Positions 25,097 through 33,055 of a stretch of DNA of 64,000 bases are shown here, in pieces. The stretch is from PALSA-129 sp050014595 (GTDB lineage: Bacteria > Acidobacteriota > Terriglobia > Bryobacterales > Bryobacteraceae). The stretch lies in assembly GCA_050014595.1 (NCBI GenBank), contig JBEKDA010000004.1, forward strand, positions 1 to 64,000, read 5' to 3'. The translations under genes and the position numbers were made by a program. Under the pieces are notes generated by a model that ran no database searches, was not told the DNA's origin, and saw only the letters and a list, made by a program, of their open reading frames with translations. Numbering within the stretch: the first letter of the stretch is position 1; each line of letters begins with the position of its first letter.

Positions 25097-25498
25097 ATGA
25101 GGATGGATATCCGGCCCCGCTGCTGCGTTCACCATGAGTCCGAGATGGTGCCCGTTGAGGTTTGTGGCAAGATTGACGAGCACCCCTGTTCATTTAGAGC
25201 GTTTGCGTGCGAAGCGGGTTGCGACCAGCTTTACAACATCGTCCACGGATACTTTGAACTTTCGGGCGGCAAAATTTCTTCGCTCGGCCAATTTCGAAGA
25301 CCCTGCCCGAATGACGAGTCGCCGATGTACTTGGAGAGTACCGATGTTGATAAGACCGGAGTGGGCAGTTATAGATGCTCGCAATTTGGCTGTGATGGCG
25401 AAGGGACGGGCTTCTTTCAGCACAAGTATGAAGGCACTCTAATCACCTGCCTAAAGTGTTTCAAGACGAAGAATGATCCTATACACGGCTCCGTGTAG
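25097..25498 (+). CDS. Cys-rich protein of unknown function
   Basis: 133 residues if started at ATG 25097 (the frame is open back to 25049). Eight or more Cys are spread as C-C (RPRCCVHH), C (VEVCGK), C-x3-C (FACEAGCDQ), C (RPCPND), C-x4-C (YRCSQFGCD) and C-x2-C (ITCLKCFK), suggesting metal-binding finger-like modules. Aromatic-rich segments such as NIVHGYFEL and GTGFFQHKYEGTL separate them. I do not recognise the family. It sits in the accessory island before the DUF4145-like gene. Confidence 0.5.
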   Translation: MRMDIRPRCCVHHESEMVPVEVCGKIDEHPCSFRAFACEAGCDQLYNIVHGYFELSGGKISSLGQFRRPCPNDESPMYLESTDVDKTGVGSYRCSQFGCDGEGTGFFQHKYEGTLITCLKCFKTKNDPIHGSV

Positions 25499-25539
25499 CC
25501 GTATTGTGAGTTTGGGAGTTTCCGGGGAGTTTCGGCGGC

Positions 25540-25579
25540 GCAACCCCCAATCGCCCAGCCGCTGGCATTTGGGAGTTTC
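25540..25579. repeat. Left copy of a 40-bp direct repeat
   Basis: Forty bases beginning GCAACCCCCAATC and ending TTTGGGAGTTTC, 36 of 40 identical to 26671-26710 in the same orientation. An extra TTTGGGAGTTTC also occurs at 25511-25522. The pair brackets the DUF4145-like gene. Confidence 0.85.
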
Positions 25580-25724
25580 ATCGCCTGTCCCCGAAATGCC
25601 CCCAGGCTTTTCCCTAATGCGGTCCATGCCTCTGACACGTGCCTGGTATGACGTGAAGTGTTTCCTCGGGATGCCGTACTGGGCCTCGTTGCGAAAGCAA
25701 GCGGTTGGGCGTGACAATGGGGAC

Positions 25725-26642
25725 ATGGACAGTAACCCCGAGACGGACCGCTTGCTCACTCTGATACAGTGGACGCTCGATCGCATTTTGAGTCTCGAAT
25801 ATGAGGTGACCCTGGATAGTGACGGCAACCCGGAACGGCTGGAAGTGAATCCTGACTATGGCTTGCGTTCCGTGGAGACGATCGAGGAGAACCTCAAAGC
25901 GTGCCTCCCATGGGAATGGCTTGAGAAGCTGTTTGCGTTGCGGAACCACCGAACGCCGGACCAGGTGCGCGTGGCTGTCGCTGCGTTTCCTATCGAGTTT
26001 CAGATGGGAACTGCGGCATTTGAGAAGTTGCTCTCAGCGGATTGGGCGGAGATTGTCACCTCTGTGTATTGGACGTACCTCCAGTTTCATGATGATCTTA
26101 TGAGTTCCTTAATTGCGTCCAGGATTGGGCTCGGCCGGCCTGATGCCGCGAGATTCGAGACCCACATGCAGTGGAGTAGGCCCGATGCGCTACCGCAATG
26201 GGCGGCACGGCATGTTGTCCGCGAAATGAGCGAGACGCTGCCAGCCGTCGTGGAACGATTGCGGGGTTTCCAAGTTACTCCCGTATCAGCCGCCGTGCCG
26301 ACAAGTGTTGCCCAATACGCGCGCGAGGCCAGCCGCTGCTACCTATACGGGTTCTTTTCGGCCGCCCTAATTCTGTGCCGTTCCTGCATCGAAAGTGGGA
26401 TTCAGGAGAGGCTCGTCGAGAAAGGCCATCGGAAGCAGCTAAATGCCATAGAGTTCAACAAGGTGCAGGCGATGCTCGATCTCGCACTCGACTCGGCAGT
26501 GTTGGACGACGTCACGTTCGCCATGGCGAACGACATTCGCAAGAGCGCCAATCAGGCGGCCCATGGGACTGTTCCGGCCGCGACAGACTGTCAGGAGAGA
26601 CTCGATCAGACGCGGGCGGTGCTTCGCCACCTCTACGAATAG
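25725..26642 (+). CDS. DUF4145-like protein between direct repeats
   Basis: 305 residues from ATG 25725 (the open frame extends upstream through repeat sequence that does not look coding). The C-terminal part (about 195-305) has AREASRCYLYGFFSAALILC, RSCIESGIQERL and NDIRKSANQAAHG, the helical pattern of DUF4145, which often accompanies restriction or other mobile defence genes. The N-terminal part is acidic and helical (DRLLTLIQWTLDRIL). No catalytic motif is seen. The flanking 40-bp repeats suggest it entered as a cassette. Confidence 0.7.
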   Translation: MDSNPETDRLLTLIQWTLDRILSLEYEVTLDSDGNPERLEVNPDYGLRSVETIEENLKACLPWEWLEKLFALRNHRTPDQVRVAVAAFPIEFQMGTAAFEKLLSADWAEIVTSVYWTYLQFHDDLMSSLIASRIGLGRPDAARFETHMQWSRPDALPQWAARHVVREMSETLPAVVERLRGFQVTPVSAAVPTSVAQYAREASRCYLYGFFSAALILCRSCIESGIQERLVEKGHRKQLNAIEFNKVQAMLDLALDSAVLDDVTFAMANDIRKSANQAAHGTVPAATDCQERLDQTRAVLRHLYE

Positions 26643-26670
26643 GCGCGACCAAATAGGTGTTTCAGGCTAC

Positions 26671-26710
26671 GCAACCCCCAATCCGTCAGCCGCTGGCGTT
26701 TGGGAGTTTC
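26671..26710. repeat. Right copy of the 40-bp direct repeat
   Basis: Same orientation and 36 of 40 bases as 25540-25579. This copy is itself flanked by inverted GGTGTTTC (26657-26664) and GAAACACC (26718-26725), so a longer hairpin can form. Confidence 0.85.
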
Positions 26711-26829
26711 GCTGCCCGAAACACCTCGGAAACGACGTTATTACGCCCGTGCAATCGCTGCGCGACACGCTGGTCTCGACTCACGGATAGCGCGGCCGGA
26801 ATCCCATCTTAGCGGTAGTCGAGGATGAG

Positions 26830-27252
26830 TTATTGCAGCAGGCGAACAGAAGGATGTCCGCCCCGGCCGGCCCGGAAGAGCCGGCGGTCCGCGGTGAGAA
26901 CCGGACAGTCGTGCTCCAGGGCCAGCGCGAGGTAAACGCAATCCCACAAGGACAATTGGTATTGCAGAGACAGATCGAGCGCGCGGAAAAGTCGCGGGCG
27001 CATGTCGAATAGCCGGGGCGCACATTTCGTCATCAACGAGAAGGCCTGGCGAGCCTGCTCCGTCGAAATCTCTTTTCGGCGGTTACGCTTCGCAACCAGG
27101 CTGGCGAATTCCGCCAGGAGAATATCGGGAGCGATCAGCAGAACCTCGCCCGAGGCGTACCGCTCGAACAATCCAAGGGCTGGCGCGCGGTGCGGTTCGG
27201 GCAACACCCATTTCGCCGCCACACTGCAATCCAGAACGAATGTGTCCGGCAT
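26830..27252 (-). CDS. vapC: PIN-domain toxin, VapC-like
   Basis: A 140-residue PIN domain with FVLDCSVAAKWVLPE (Asp near 8), DILLAEFASLVAKRN (Glu near 47), LSLWDCVYLALALE (Asp near 104) and CPVLTADRRLFRA (Asp near 122), the four acidic sites. It follows its ribbon-helix-helix antitoxin by three bases. The end carries an Arg/Gly tail. RNase toxin activity is inferred from the family. Confidence 0.88.
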   Translation of the reverse strand: MPDTFVLDCSVAAKWVLPEPHRAPALGLFERYASGEVLLIAPDILLAEFASLVAKRNRRKEISTEQARQAFSLMTKCAPRLFDMRPRLFRALDLSLQYQLSLWDCVYLALALEHDCPVLTADRRLFRAGRGGHPSVRLLQ

Positions 27253-27255
27253 CCC

Positions 27256-27492
27256 CTATCGCTCCCGGTCCCCGCGAATCAGCGGCACACTCTCACCGAG
27301 TGGCGGCAGGGAGGCTGCAAACCGGTCCAATTCTCTCCGCAGGGCGCTCAATTGCCGTCGCCGCTCCGCCTCGGCCGCCTCGGTTTCCAGCGCCTGGATG
27401 ATTTCGGCATTGAGACTTCGCCGCTTCTCTTTCGCCTCTCGCTTCATCACCCGATAGACCGATTCGGGAATACCCTTGACAGTGATGTTCAC
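27256..27492 (-). CDS. FitA-like ribbon-helix-helix antitoxin
   Basis: A 78-residue protein starting at GTG 27492 and reading VNITVKGIPESVYRVMKREA then KEKRRSLNAEIIQALE, the FitA/VapB ribbon-helix-helix pattern (beta strand I-T-V-K, two helices). The second half is a charged helix (AERRRQLSALRRELDRF) that probably binds the PIN toxin. The open frame runs far upstream, but that part is repeat DNA and is not family-like. Confidence 0.84.
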   Translation of the reverse strand: MNITVKGIPESVYRVMKREAKEKRRSLNAEIIQALETEAAEAERRRQLSALRRELDRFAASLPPLGESVPLIRGDRER

Positions 27493-27559
27493 GGAACCAT
27501 TTTGGAACCATTTGCGCTCTCTGCGCAACCGGAGTCCTGACCGTCCCAACTCTAAACGG

Positions 27560-27678
27560 TGGGGCAGCCAATCCTGGCTGCCGCCGGCTTTCAGCCGGCG
27601 TTTACTGGTGCGACAACTTGCGCATCGGCGCGAAAGAGCCGCCTGAAAGGCGGCTGCGGGCAAGATTGCCCGCCCCGC
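27560..27678. repeat. BIME-like inverted pair of REP family 1
   Basis: The left unit contains GGCAGCCAATCCTGGCTGCC and GCCGGCT-TTC-AGCCGGC; the right unit contains AGCCGCCTGAAAGGCGGCT and GCGGGCAAGATTGCCCGC. They are arranged head-to-head about 45 bases apart, as in bacterial interspersed mosaic elements. The right unit matches the copies at 16575 and 32979. Confidence 0.75.
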
Positions 27679-27717
27679 ATTGCGGCAAGCCGCAAACAGC
27701 ATACTCCGCACAGAGCC

Positions 27718-27915
27718 CGGAGGGCGAAAGAGATTAGCCCAGGGCGCACAGCCCTGGGTTTTGGGTCGCCAATTAGCCAGCCCCGGAACGGGGCGAAAGA
27801 AGCACTCGTCTCCAACTCTTCCGCCCCGTTCCGGGGCTCGCCTGTTCCTCACGCCTTTCCCAGCGCTCACGCACTGGGCTATTATGTGACGCCCCTCCGG
27901 GGCTGGGGTTGCGGC
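27718..27915. repeat. Second repeat mosaic of GC-rich hairpins
   Basis: Contains AGCCCAGGGC...GCCCTGGG, GCCCCGGAACGGGGC, its inverse form CGCCCCGTTCCGGGGC about 45 bases on, and GCCCCTCCGGGGC. No protein-like frame crosses it. From memory, such mosaics of short palindromes are common intergenic repeats in Acidobacteria and Planctomycetes. With the BIME-like pair and flanks it fills the non-coding 27493-28065. Confidence 0.65.
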
Positions 27916-28065
27916 AGAATCGTCGCGCGCTGCGAAGGATTGACAGTGGTGTAATACAAAACCGGCAAGACTGCGGACCGAGATCACTAGCGCCGGTTAC
28001 GGGGGCAACCTCGGCGCGGCGGCGGGGTCCTGCTTGTGCAGCTCCGTGTCAGGCCTTCGCGGGCA

Positions 28066-28356
28066 TTACAGCTTGAACCAGTAGACGGGGGCACATGCGG
28101 CGAGGGCCGCGACGGCTTGCAGCGCGAGCACGCGCAACGCCTGTCCGGGAGCCCGCGCGAGCCATTTCAGCGCGAAGTACGCCACTACCGGCACCTGTCC
28201 AGCCATGAGAAGTTGCCAGAGATGAGCCGCGGTTCCCTCGTCGGCTTCATGCACGACGCCGAATATCGCAACGTGACCCAGCACCAAAGCCAGGGCGGCT
28301 ACGGACATTGCGATTGGAAGCAAGGCGCTCGGCTGCTTTATCAATGAGACGTTCAT
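28066..28356 (-). CDS. Small three-helix membrane protein
   Basis: A 96-residue protein with hydrophobic stretches near 12-32 (LLPIAMSVAALALVLG), 46-64 and 72-92. The loop after helix one has HEADEGTAAHLWQLLMAGQ, which looks conserved. GGAGG lies five bases before ATG 28356, fixing the start. I know no function; similar short membrane proteins appear in acidobacterial genomes. Confidence 0.7.
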   Translation of the reverse strand: MNVSLIKQPSALLPIAMSVAALALVLGHVAIFGVVHEADEGTAAHLWQLLMAGQVPVVAYFALKWLARAPGQALRVLALQAVAALAACAPVYWFKL

Positions 28357-28429
28357 CAGCACCTCCGCGGCTACTGACCTAAAGGTATCCGCAATGAAAA
28401 GTACTTTGCATTGTAATGTAAAAACGGCT

Positions 28430-28708
28430 TCCTGTCAATATCCCTGAGTCCGAAAGTGCGCTTTGCAACGGGCTTGCTCGTGCCGGCGATCGCAGGATTC
28501 TGGACTAGGCCGCCGCTCACAACTTTGTCCTGGTTTCGACAGACAGCGATTTCGAACGTCGGTTGGGGCAAGTCCCTGGCGCCAGGGTCGTCATTCTCCG
28601 TTCCTGCGATTATCCAACTGATGGCGCGGCCAAGTGATTCGGCGCAATGCGATCCGTATCGCCGAGTTGCCGGGATCCCAGGATCAATTGATTATTCTCG
28701 ACCAGTAG
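28430..28708 (+). pseudogene. Broken DUF5615 PIN-like toxin
   Basis: One frame reads GLARAGDRRILD, then a TAG stop where family members have Trp, then AAAHNFVLVSTDSDFERRLG and ARVVILRSCDYPT. After a second stop the frame must shift to continue VIRRNAIRIAELPGSQDQLI to TAG 28706-28708. Both the amber codon and the frameshift kill the gene. The order of motifs matches the intact toxin at 24017 (STDRDF). No DUF433 partner is visible upstream. Confidence 0.7.
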
Positions 28709-28834
28709 CTTCTGACCGTGTAGTCGGCTGGCATCGCGAGGCGCTCCACTCGGACGTCTAAACGCCCGAACCGCCGAGATGGTACGGGCTTTTCAAAGCT
28801 GACGCCGGTAACCTGCGGTCCGCATTGTGCGCCA

Positions 28835-28864
28835 TTACTCCCTACGTACCAAACGCTATATAAT
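28835..28864 (+). promoter_or_regulatory. Promoter of the amidohydrolase operon
   Basis: A perfect TATAAT lies at 28859-28864, 14 bases before the ATG, with a weak TTACTC at 28835-28840 spaced by 18 bases. The transcript would be almost leaderless. Confidence 0.6.
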
Positions 28865-28878
28865 ACCGGCATTGCCTT

Positions 28879-30294
28879 ATGAAGAAACTACTATTGAGCG
28901 CGTTTCTTGTGTGGTGCGCATCGGCCCTCGCCGAGGTTCCCTCGACCGTCGCGATCCGCAACGCAAAAATTGTGACGGTGAGCGGCCCGGTGATCGCCAA
29001 GGGCACGGTGATCGTTCGCGGCGGCTTGATCGAAGCTGTCGGTGAGAATGTGCCGGTCCCGGCCGATGCCTGGGTGGTGGACGGGGAAGGCATGACCGTC
29101 TATCCGGGCTTGATCGATGGGCTGAGCACCGTCGGAATTGCGGGCGCAGCACCGGCGGCGGCTGCCGCAGGCGGTGGGGGACGCGGCGGGCGCGGCACTA
29201 CGGCGACGCCGGCGACGCCAGCCACTCCAGCGGCGCAGGCGGCTCCCGCGGAGCGGTCCTGGGGACCGGAGGACCGGCCGCAGACTACCAGTTGGCTTCT
29301 GGCGGCGGATGAGATTTCGGCGGGCGACCGGCGCGTCGAGACGGTTCGCGGCGCCGGTTTCACTACCGCGGTGACGTTCCCGACGCGCGGCATCTTCGGC
29401 GGGCAAGGCTCCATCATCGACCTGGTTTCGGGCGAGAAGGCCGCGGAAATGATTCTGGTTCCGGCCGCCGGCCAGTACATCGCCTTCGGGCGCGGCGGCG
29501 GTTTCGGCGGTGGTGGTGGCGGCGGATTTCCCAGCTCGCTGATGGGCATCATTTCCTACGTCCGGCAAATCTATCTGGATGCCGATCACTACCGGCTGGT
29601 GAAGGAAGCCTATGCCAAGAATCCGAATGGCATGCAGAGGCCGGAGTATGACCGGGCGCTCGAAGGCGTGCTGGCCTCCAAGCGGATCCTGCTTCCGGCC
29701 AATCGCCTGGTGGAGATCGACCGTATGCTGCGGTTTGGCGCCGAGTTGAAGCAGCCGATGATTCTCTACGGCGCGCGCGACGCCTATCTTCCGGAAGCGG
29801 CCGATCTCTTGAAGAAGGCCAATGCGACCGTGCTGCTGAGCCTGCGCTGGCCCACCGCTCCGGCCCGCTCGCCGGACGCCGAGGATACCGACACGTTGCG
29901 CGTGCTCGAAGAGCGCGACAAGGCCCCCACGGCGCCGGCCGTGCTCCAGAAGGCCGGCGTCAGATTCGCCCTCTACTCCGACGGACAGGACGCGCCACGC
30001 GATTTCCAGCGCGCGGTGAAGAAGGCCATCGACAACGGGCTGTCGCGGGAAGACGCGCTGCGCGCGCTGACGCTTTCGCCCGCCGAAATCTATGGCGTGG
30101 CCGACCGCGTGGGCAGCATCGAGAGGGGCAAGATCGCCAACCTCGTGCTGACCAAGGGAGATATTTTCGAGAACGGCACCACCGTGGTGATGGTGTTCGT
30201 GGACGGAAAGAAGTACACGCCGGCGGAGACCACCGCGCCGGGCGGCCGCGGCGCGGCCACCGACGATCCGGGCAATCCGGGAGGAAACCGATGA
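28879..30294 (+). CDS. Secreted amidohydrolase-family protein lacking the HxH motif (1)
   Basis: 471 residues with signal peptide about 1-18. The amidohydrolase composite fold is visible at both ends: IRNAKIVTVSGPVIAKGTVI with VDGEGMTVYPGLIDG near 66-80, and LSPAEIYGVADRVGSIERGK with NLVLTKGDI near 395-425. Where active members have D-x-H-x-H, this one reads LIDGLSTVGI, so the first metal pair is missing. It also has Gly-rich and Ala/Pro/Thr-rich inserts near 92-125 and 205-225. It is first of three genes overlapping by ATGA. Catalysis is doubtful; a structural or binding role, or partner of gene 2, is possible. Confidence 0.82.
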   Translation: MKKLLLSAFLVWCASALAEVPSTVAIRNAKIVTVSGPVIAKGTVIVRGGLIEAVGENVPVPADAWVVDGEGMTVYPGLIDGLSTVGIAGAAPAAAAAGGGGRGGRGTTATPATPATPAAQAAPAERSWGPEDRPQTTSWLLAADEISAGDRRVETVRGAGFTTAVTFPTRGIFGGQGSIIDLVSGEKAAEMILVPAAGQYIAFGRGGGFGGGGGGGFPSSLMGIISYVRQIYLDADHYRLVKEAYAKNPNGMQRPEYDRALEGVLASKRILLPANRLVEIDRMLRFGAELKQPMILYGARDAYLPEAADLLKKANATVLLSLRWPTAPARSPDAEDTDTLRVLEERDKAPTAPAVLQKAGVRFALYSDGQDAPRDFQRAVKKAIDNGLSREDALRALTLSPAEIYGVADRVGSIERGKIANLVLTKGDIFENGTTVVMVFVDGKKYTPAETTAPGGRGAATDDPGNPGGNR

Positions 30295-31637
30295 AAAAGA
30301 CATTACTGGCAGTCCTCGTGGCGCTGGCTCCGCTGTGCGCGGAAACCATCGTCATTCAGAACGCCACCGTCATGACGGTGGGCAGCAAGGGCACGTTCAA
30401 GGGTTCGGTAGTGGTGAAGGATGGCAAGATCGCCGAAGTGGGCGAGAAGGTGATGGTGCCGCAGGGCGCCACGGTGATCGACGGCGGCGGACAGTACCTG
30501 ATCCCCGGCATCATCGATTGCCACTCGCACATCGCCGGCGACGGCGGCATCAACGAAGGCAGTGTTTCGGTTTCCTCGATGGTGAACATCCGGGACATCA
30601 TCAACCCGGACGACATCGCCATCTACCGCGCGCTGGCGGGCGGCGTGACCACCGCCAACATCCTGCACGGTTCGGCCAACTCGATCGGCGGGCAGACGCT
30701 GCCTCTGAAGATGCGGTGGGGCAAGAGCGCGCAGGAAATGATTTTCGCGGGGGCCACGCCGGGCATCAAGTTCGCGCTGGGCGAGAACCCGAAGCGCTCC
30801 GGCAATCCGCAAGGCGGCCGCGGCGCCACCACGACCGTGACGGCGCGTTATCCCGCCACCCGCATGGGCGTGGAGGACGTGATCCGCGAGGCTTTCAACG
30901 ATGCCAAGGCGTACAAGGCCGAATGGGACGCCTATGACGCCCAAGTGGCGCGCGGCGAACATCCCCTGGCCCCGCGCGTCGACCTCAAACTGCAAGCGCT
31001 CAAAGAAGTGCTGGAGAACAAACGCTACGTGCACGTGCACTGCTACCGCGCCGATGAAATTCTGATGATGATCCGCGTGGCGGACGATGTGGGCTTCAAG
31101 GTCCGCACCTTCCAGCACGTTCTGGAAGGCTACAAAGTGGCCAAAGAGATTGCCGCGCACGGCGCCGGGGCATCGACGTTCAGCGACTGGTGGGCGTACA
31201 AAATCGAAGCCATCGACGCAATTCCGTTCAACGCGACCCTGATGATGAAGAAGGGCATCGTGGTCAGCCTGAACAGCGACGACGCCGAGCTGATGCGCCA
31301 CCTGAACAGCGAAGCCGGCAAAGCCATGAAATACGGCGGCGCCACCGAAACCGAGGCGCTGGCCATGGTCACGCTGAACCCGGCCAAACAGTTGGGAATC
31401 GATAAAACCGTGGGCTCGATCGAGGTGGGCAAAGACGCCGACCTGGTGCTCTACGACAGCTTCCCGCTTTCGGATTTCGCCAAAGTGCAGAAAGTGCTGA
31501 TCGATGGAACGGTCTACTTCGACCGCGACAAGGAACTGGTCGCGCAAGCCGCCAAAGAAGCCGAGAAGAAAAGGCTCATCGATAAAGAGAAGGCGAGCCA
31601 GCAAAGAACGCAGCCCGTGAGGAGGCCGAACCAATGA
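30291..31637 (+). CDS. Secreted amidohydrolase with intact metal site (2)
   Basis: 448 residues with signal peptide about 1-18 (LLAVLVALAPLCA). The metal site is present: GIIDCHSHIAGDGG near 74-87, HVHCYRADEI near 249, FQHVLEGYKVAKEIAAHGAG near 272 and the catalytic-Asp segment NSDDAELMRH near 327. The fold closes with NPAKQLGIDKTVGSIEVGKDADLVLYD. It resembles imidazolonepropionase/prolidase-like periplasmic amidohydrolases. It overlaps genes 1 and 3 and is the only one of the trio with full metal ligands. The substrate is unknown. Confidence 0.86.
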   Translation: MKKTLLAVLVALAPLCAETIVIQNATVMTVGSKGTFKGSVVVKDGKIAEVGEKVMVPQGATVIDGGGQYLIPGIIDCHSHIAGDGGINEGSVSVSSMVNIRDIINPDDIAIYRALAGGVTTANILHGSANSIGGQTLPLKMRWGKSAQEMIFAGATPGIKFALGENPKRSGNPQGGRGATTTVTARYPATRMGVEDVIREAFNDAKAYKAEWDAYDAQVARGEHPLAPRVDLKLQALKEVLENKRYVHVHCYRADEILMMIRVADDVGFKVRTFQHVLEGYKVAKEIAAHGAGASTFSDWWAYKIEAIDAIPFNATLMMKKGIVVSLNSDDAELMRHLNSEAGKAMKYGGATETEALAMVTLNPAKQLGIDKTVGSIEVGKDADLVLYDSFPLSDFAKVQKVLIDGTVYFDRDKELVAQAAKEAEKKRLIDKEKASQQRTQPVRRPNQ

Positions 31638-32956
31638 AACTCCTGGGAATTCTGATGGCGAGTGCAGTAGCCGCTTTTGCGGCGGGCGAAACCGTGCTGA
31701 TCCAGAACGCCGACGTTTATCCGGTCTCGAGCGCCCCCATCAAGGGCATTTCGCTGCTGATCCAGGATGGCAAGATTCTCGATATGGGCGCCAAGATTGT
31801 GGCCCCCAAGGGCGCCATGGTGCTGGACGTCAAGGGCCTGCGCGTGTACCCGGGGATGATCGATTCGGCTACCGACCTGGGGCTCGAAGAGATTGAGTCG
31901 ATCCGTGAAACCAACGACACGGGCGAAATCGGCGACTTCATGCCGCAACTGCGCGCCTTGTCGGCGGTCAACCCGGACAGCGAGCATTTCGGCGTGGTGC
32001 GCGTAAACGGCATCACCGGCGCGGTCACTCTTCCCTCGCTGGGCGGACGCGGCGGGGGTGGCGGCGGCCAGTTGATTTCGGGCCAGGCTGCGCTGCTGCA
32101 TACCGACGGCTGGACCTGGGAAGAGATGGAGATCAACCGATCGGTGGCTATGTGCCTGAACTTTCCGAGCGCGGGCGGCCGCGGAGGACGCGGCGGCGGC
32201 GGAGGAATGCCGGCGGACATGCAGGACATGTTCCCGGGCGCTGCCGGAGCGGCCGGCAACGCGCAACGCGCGGTTCTGGAGCAGATCGCCAAGCTCAACA
32301 CCTTCTTCGACGATGCGCGGAAATATCAGAAAGCCAAAGCCGCGCACCTGCCCGATTTTCACCCCGATCTGAAGTTCGACGCCATGATTCCGGTGCTCGA
32401 GGGCAAGATGCCGCTGGCGGTATCGGCGGCGCGCGCCAACACCATTCACGACGCCATCGCGTGGGCCGAAAAGCAGAACGTCAAGATCGTGATACTGCAG
32501 CCGCGCGAGATCACCAAGGCCGGGCCGGAACTCAAAGCCAAGAACGTGCCGGTGATTCTGGGGCGCGTACTGGCGTTGCCGGATAACGAGGATGCCGAAT
32601 ACGACCAGGCATTCACCCAGCCGTTTGAAGCGTACAAGGCCGGCGTGAAATTCGCCCTGGGCACCTTCACCAACGAGTTCGTCCGCGACCTGCCGTATCA
32701 GGCGGCCACCGCGGTGGCGTACGGACTGCCGCACGACGAAGCGCTGAAAGCTCTCACCATCAACCCGGCGGAGATTTGGGGCGCGGGCGATAAGTTGGGA
32801 TCGGTGGAAAAAGGCAAGTACGCCGATCTGCTGATCACCGACGGCGATCCGATGGACATACGGACGCAGATCCGGCACTTGTTCATCAACGGCAAGGAGA
32901 TCACCTTGTCCAACAAGCAGGTGCGGTTGTACGAGAGATACAGCGGCAGGCAGTAA
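31634..32956 (+). CDS. Secreted amidohydrolase-family protein lacking the HxH motif (3)
   Basis: 440 residues with signal peptide about 1-17. Composite-domain segments IQNADVYPVSSAPIKGISLL, VYPGMIDSATDLGLEEIES and the C-terminal GAGDKLGSVEKGKYADLLI are clear, but D-x-H-x-H is replaced by IDSATDLG. A Gly-rich insert (GGRGGRGGGGG) lies near 178-190. It ends with KQVRLYERYSGRQ, very like the end of the fourth paralogue at 38475 (KELYEKYLGRQ). Probably a metal-free family member exported together with the active one. Confidence 0.82.
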   Translation: MKLLGILMASAVAAFAAGETVLIQNADVYPVSSAPIKGISLLIQDGKILDMGAKIVAPKGAMVLDVKGLRVYPGMIDSATDLGLEEIESIRETNDTGEIGDFMPQLRALSAVNPDSEHFGVVRVNGITGAVTLPSLGGRGGGGGGQLISGQAALLHTDGWTWEEMEINRSVAMCLNFPSAGGRGGRGGGGGMPADMQDMFPGAAGAAGNAQRAVLEQIAKLNTFFDDARKYQKAKAAHLPDFHPDLKFDAMIPVLEGKMPLAVSAARANTIHDAIAWAEKQNVKIVILQPREITKAGPELKAKNVPVILGRVLALPDNEDAEYDQAFTQPFEAYKAGVKFALGTFTNEFVRDLPYQAATAVAYGLPHDEALKALTINPAEIWGAGDKLGSVEKGKYADLLITDGDPMDIRTQIRHLFINGKEITLSNKQVRLYERYSGRQ

Positions 32957-32978
32957 GAGGGTCAGCTTTTCAGGCTGC

Positions 32979-33037
32979 GGACCCGCTTTCCAGCGGGTCC
33001 AGCCGGCTGAAAGCCGGCTGCGGGCAGGATTGCCCGC
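32979..33037. repeat. Chain of three REP hairpins
   Basis: GGACCCGCT-TTCC-AGCGGGTCC (32979-33000), AGCCGGCT-GAA-AGCCGGCT (33001-33019) and GCGGGCA-GGAT-TGCCCGC (33020-33037). The last two are family 1, as at 16575. They lie between two convergent genes and may act as a bidirectional stop. Confidence 0.8.
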
Positions 33038-33055
33038 CTCACAACTAAAGCGGAC

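Noticed and set aside
28684..28872. A 62-codon minus-strand frame before the amidohydrolase operon
   Set aside because: It covers the operon's promoter and has no recognisable motif; weak protein-like look is not enough.
28891..31634. Long minus-strand frames opposite the amidohydrolase genes
   Set aside because: Shadows caused by high third-position GC in the true genes.
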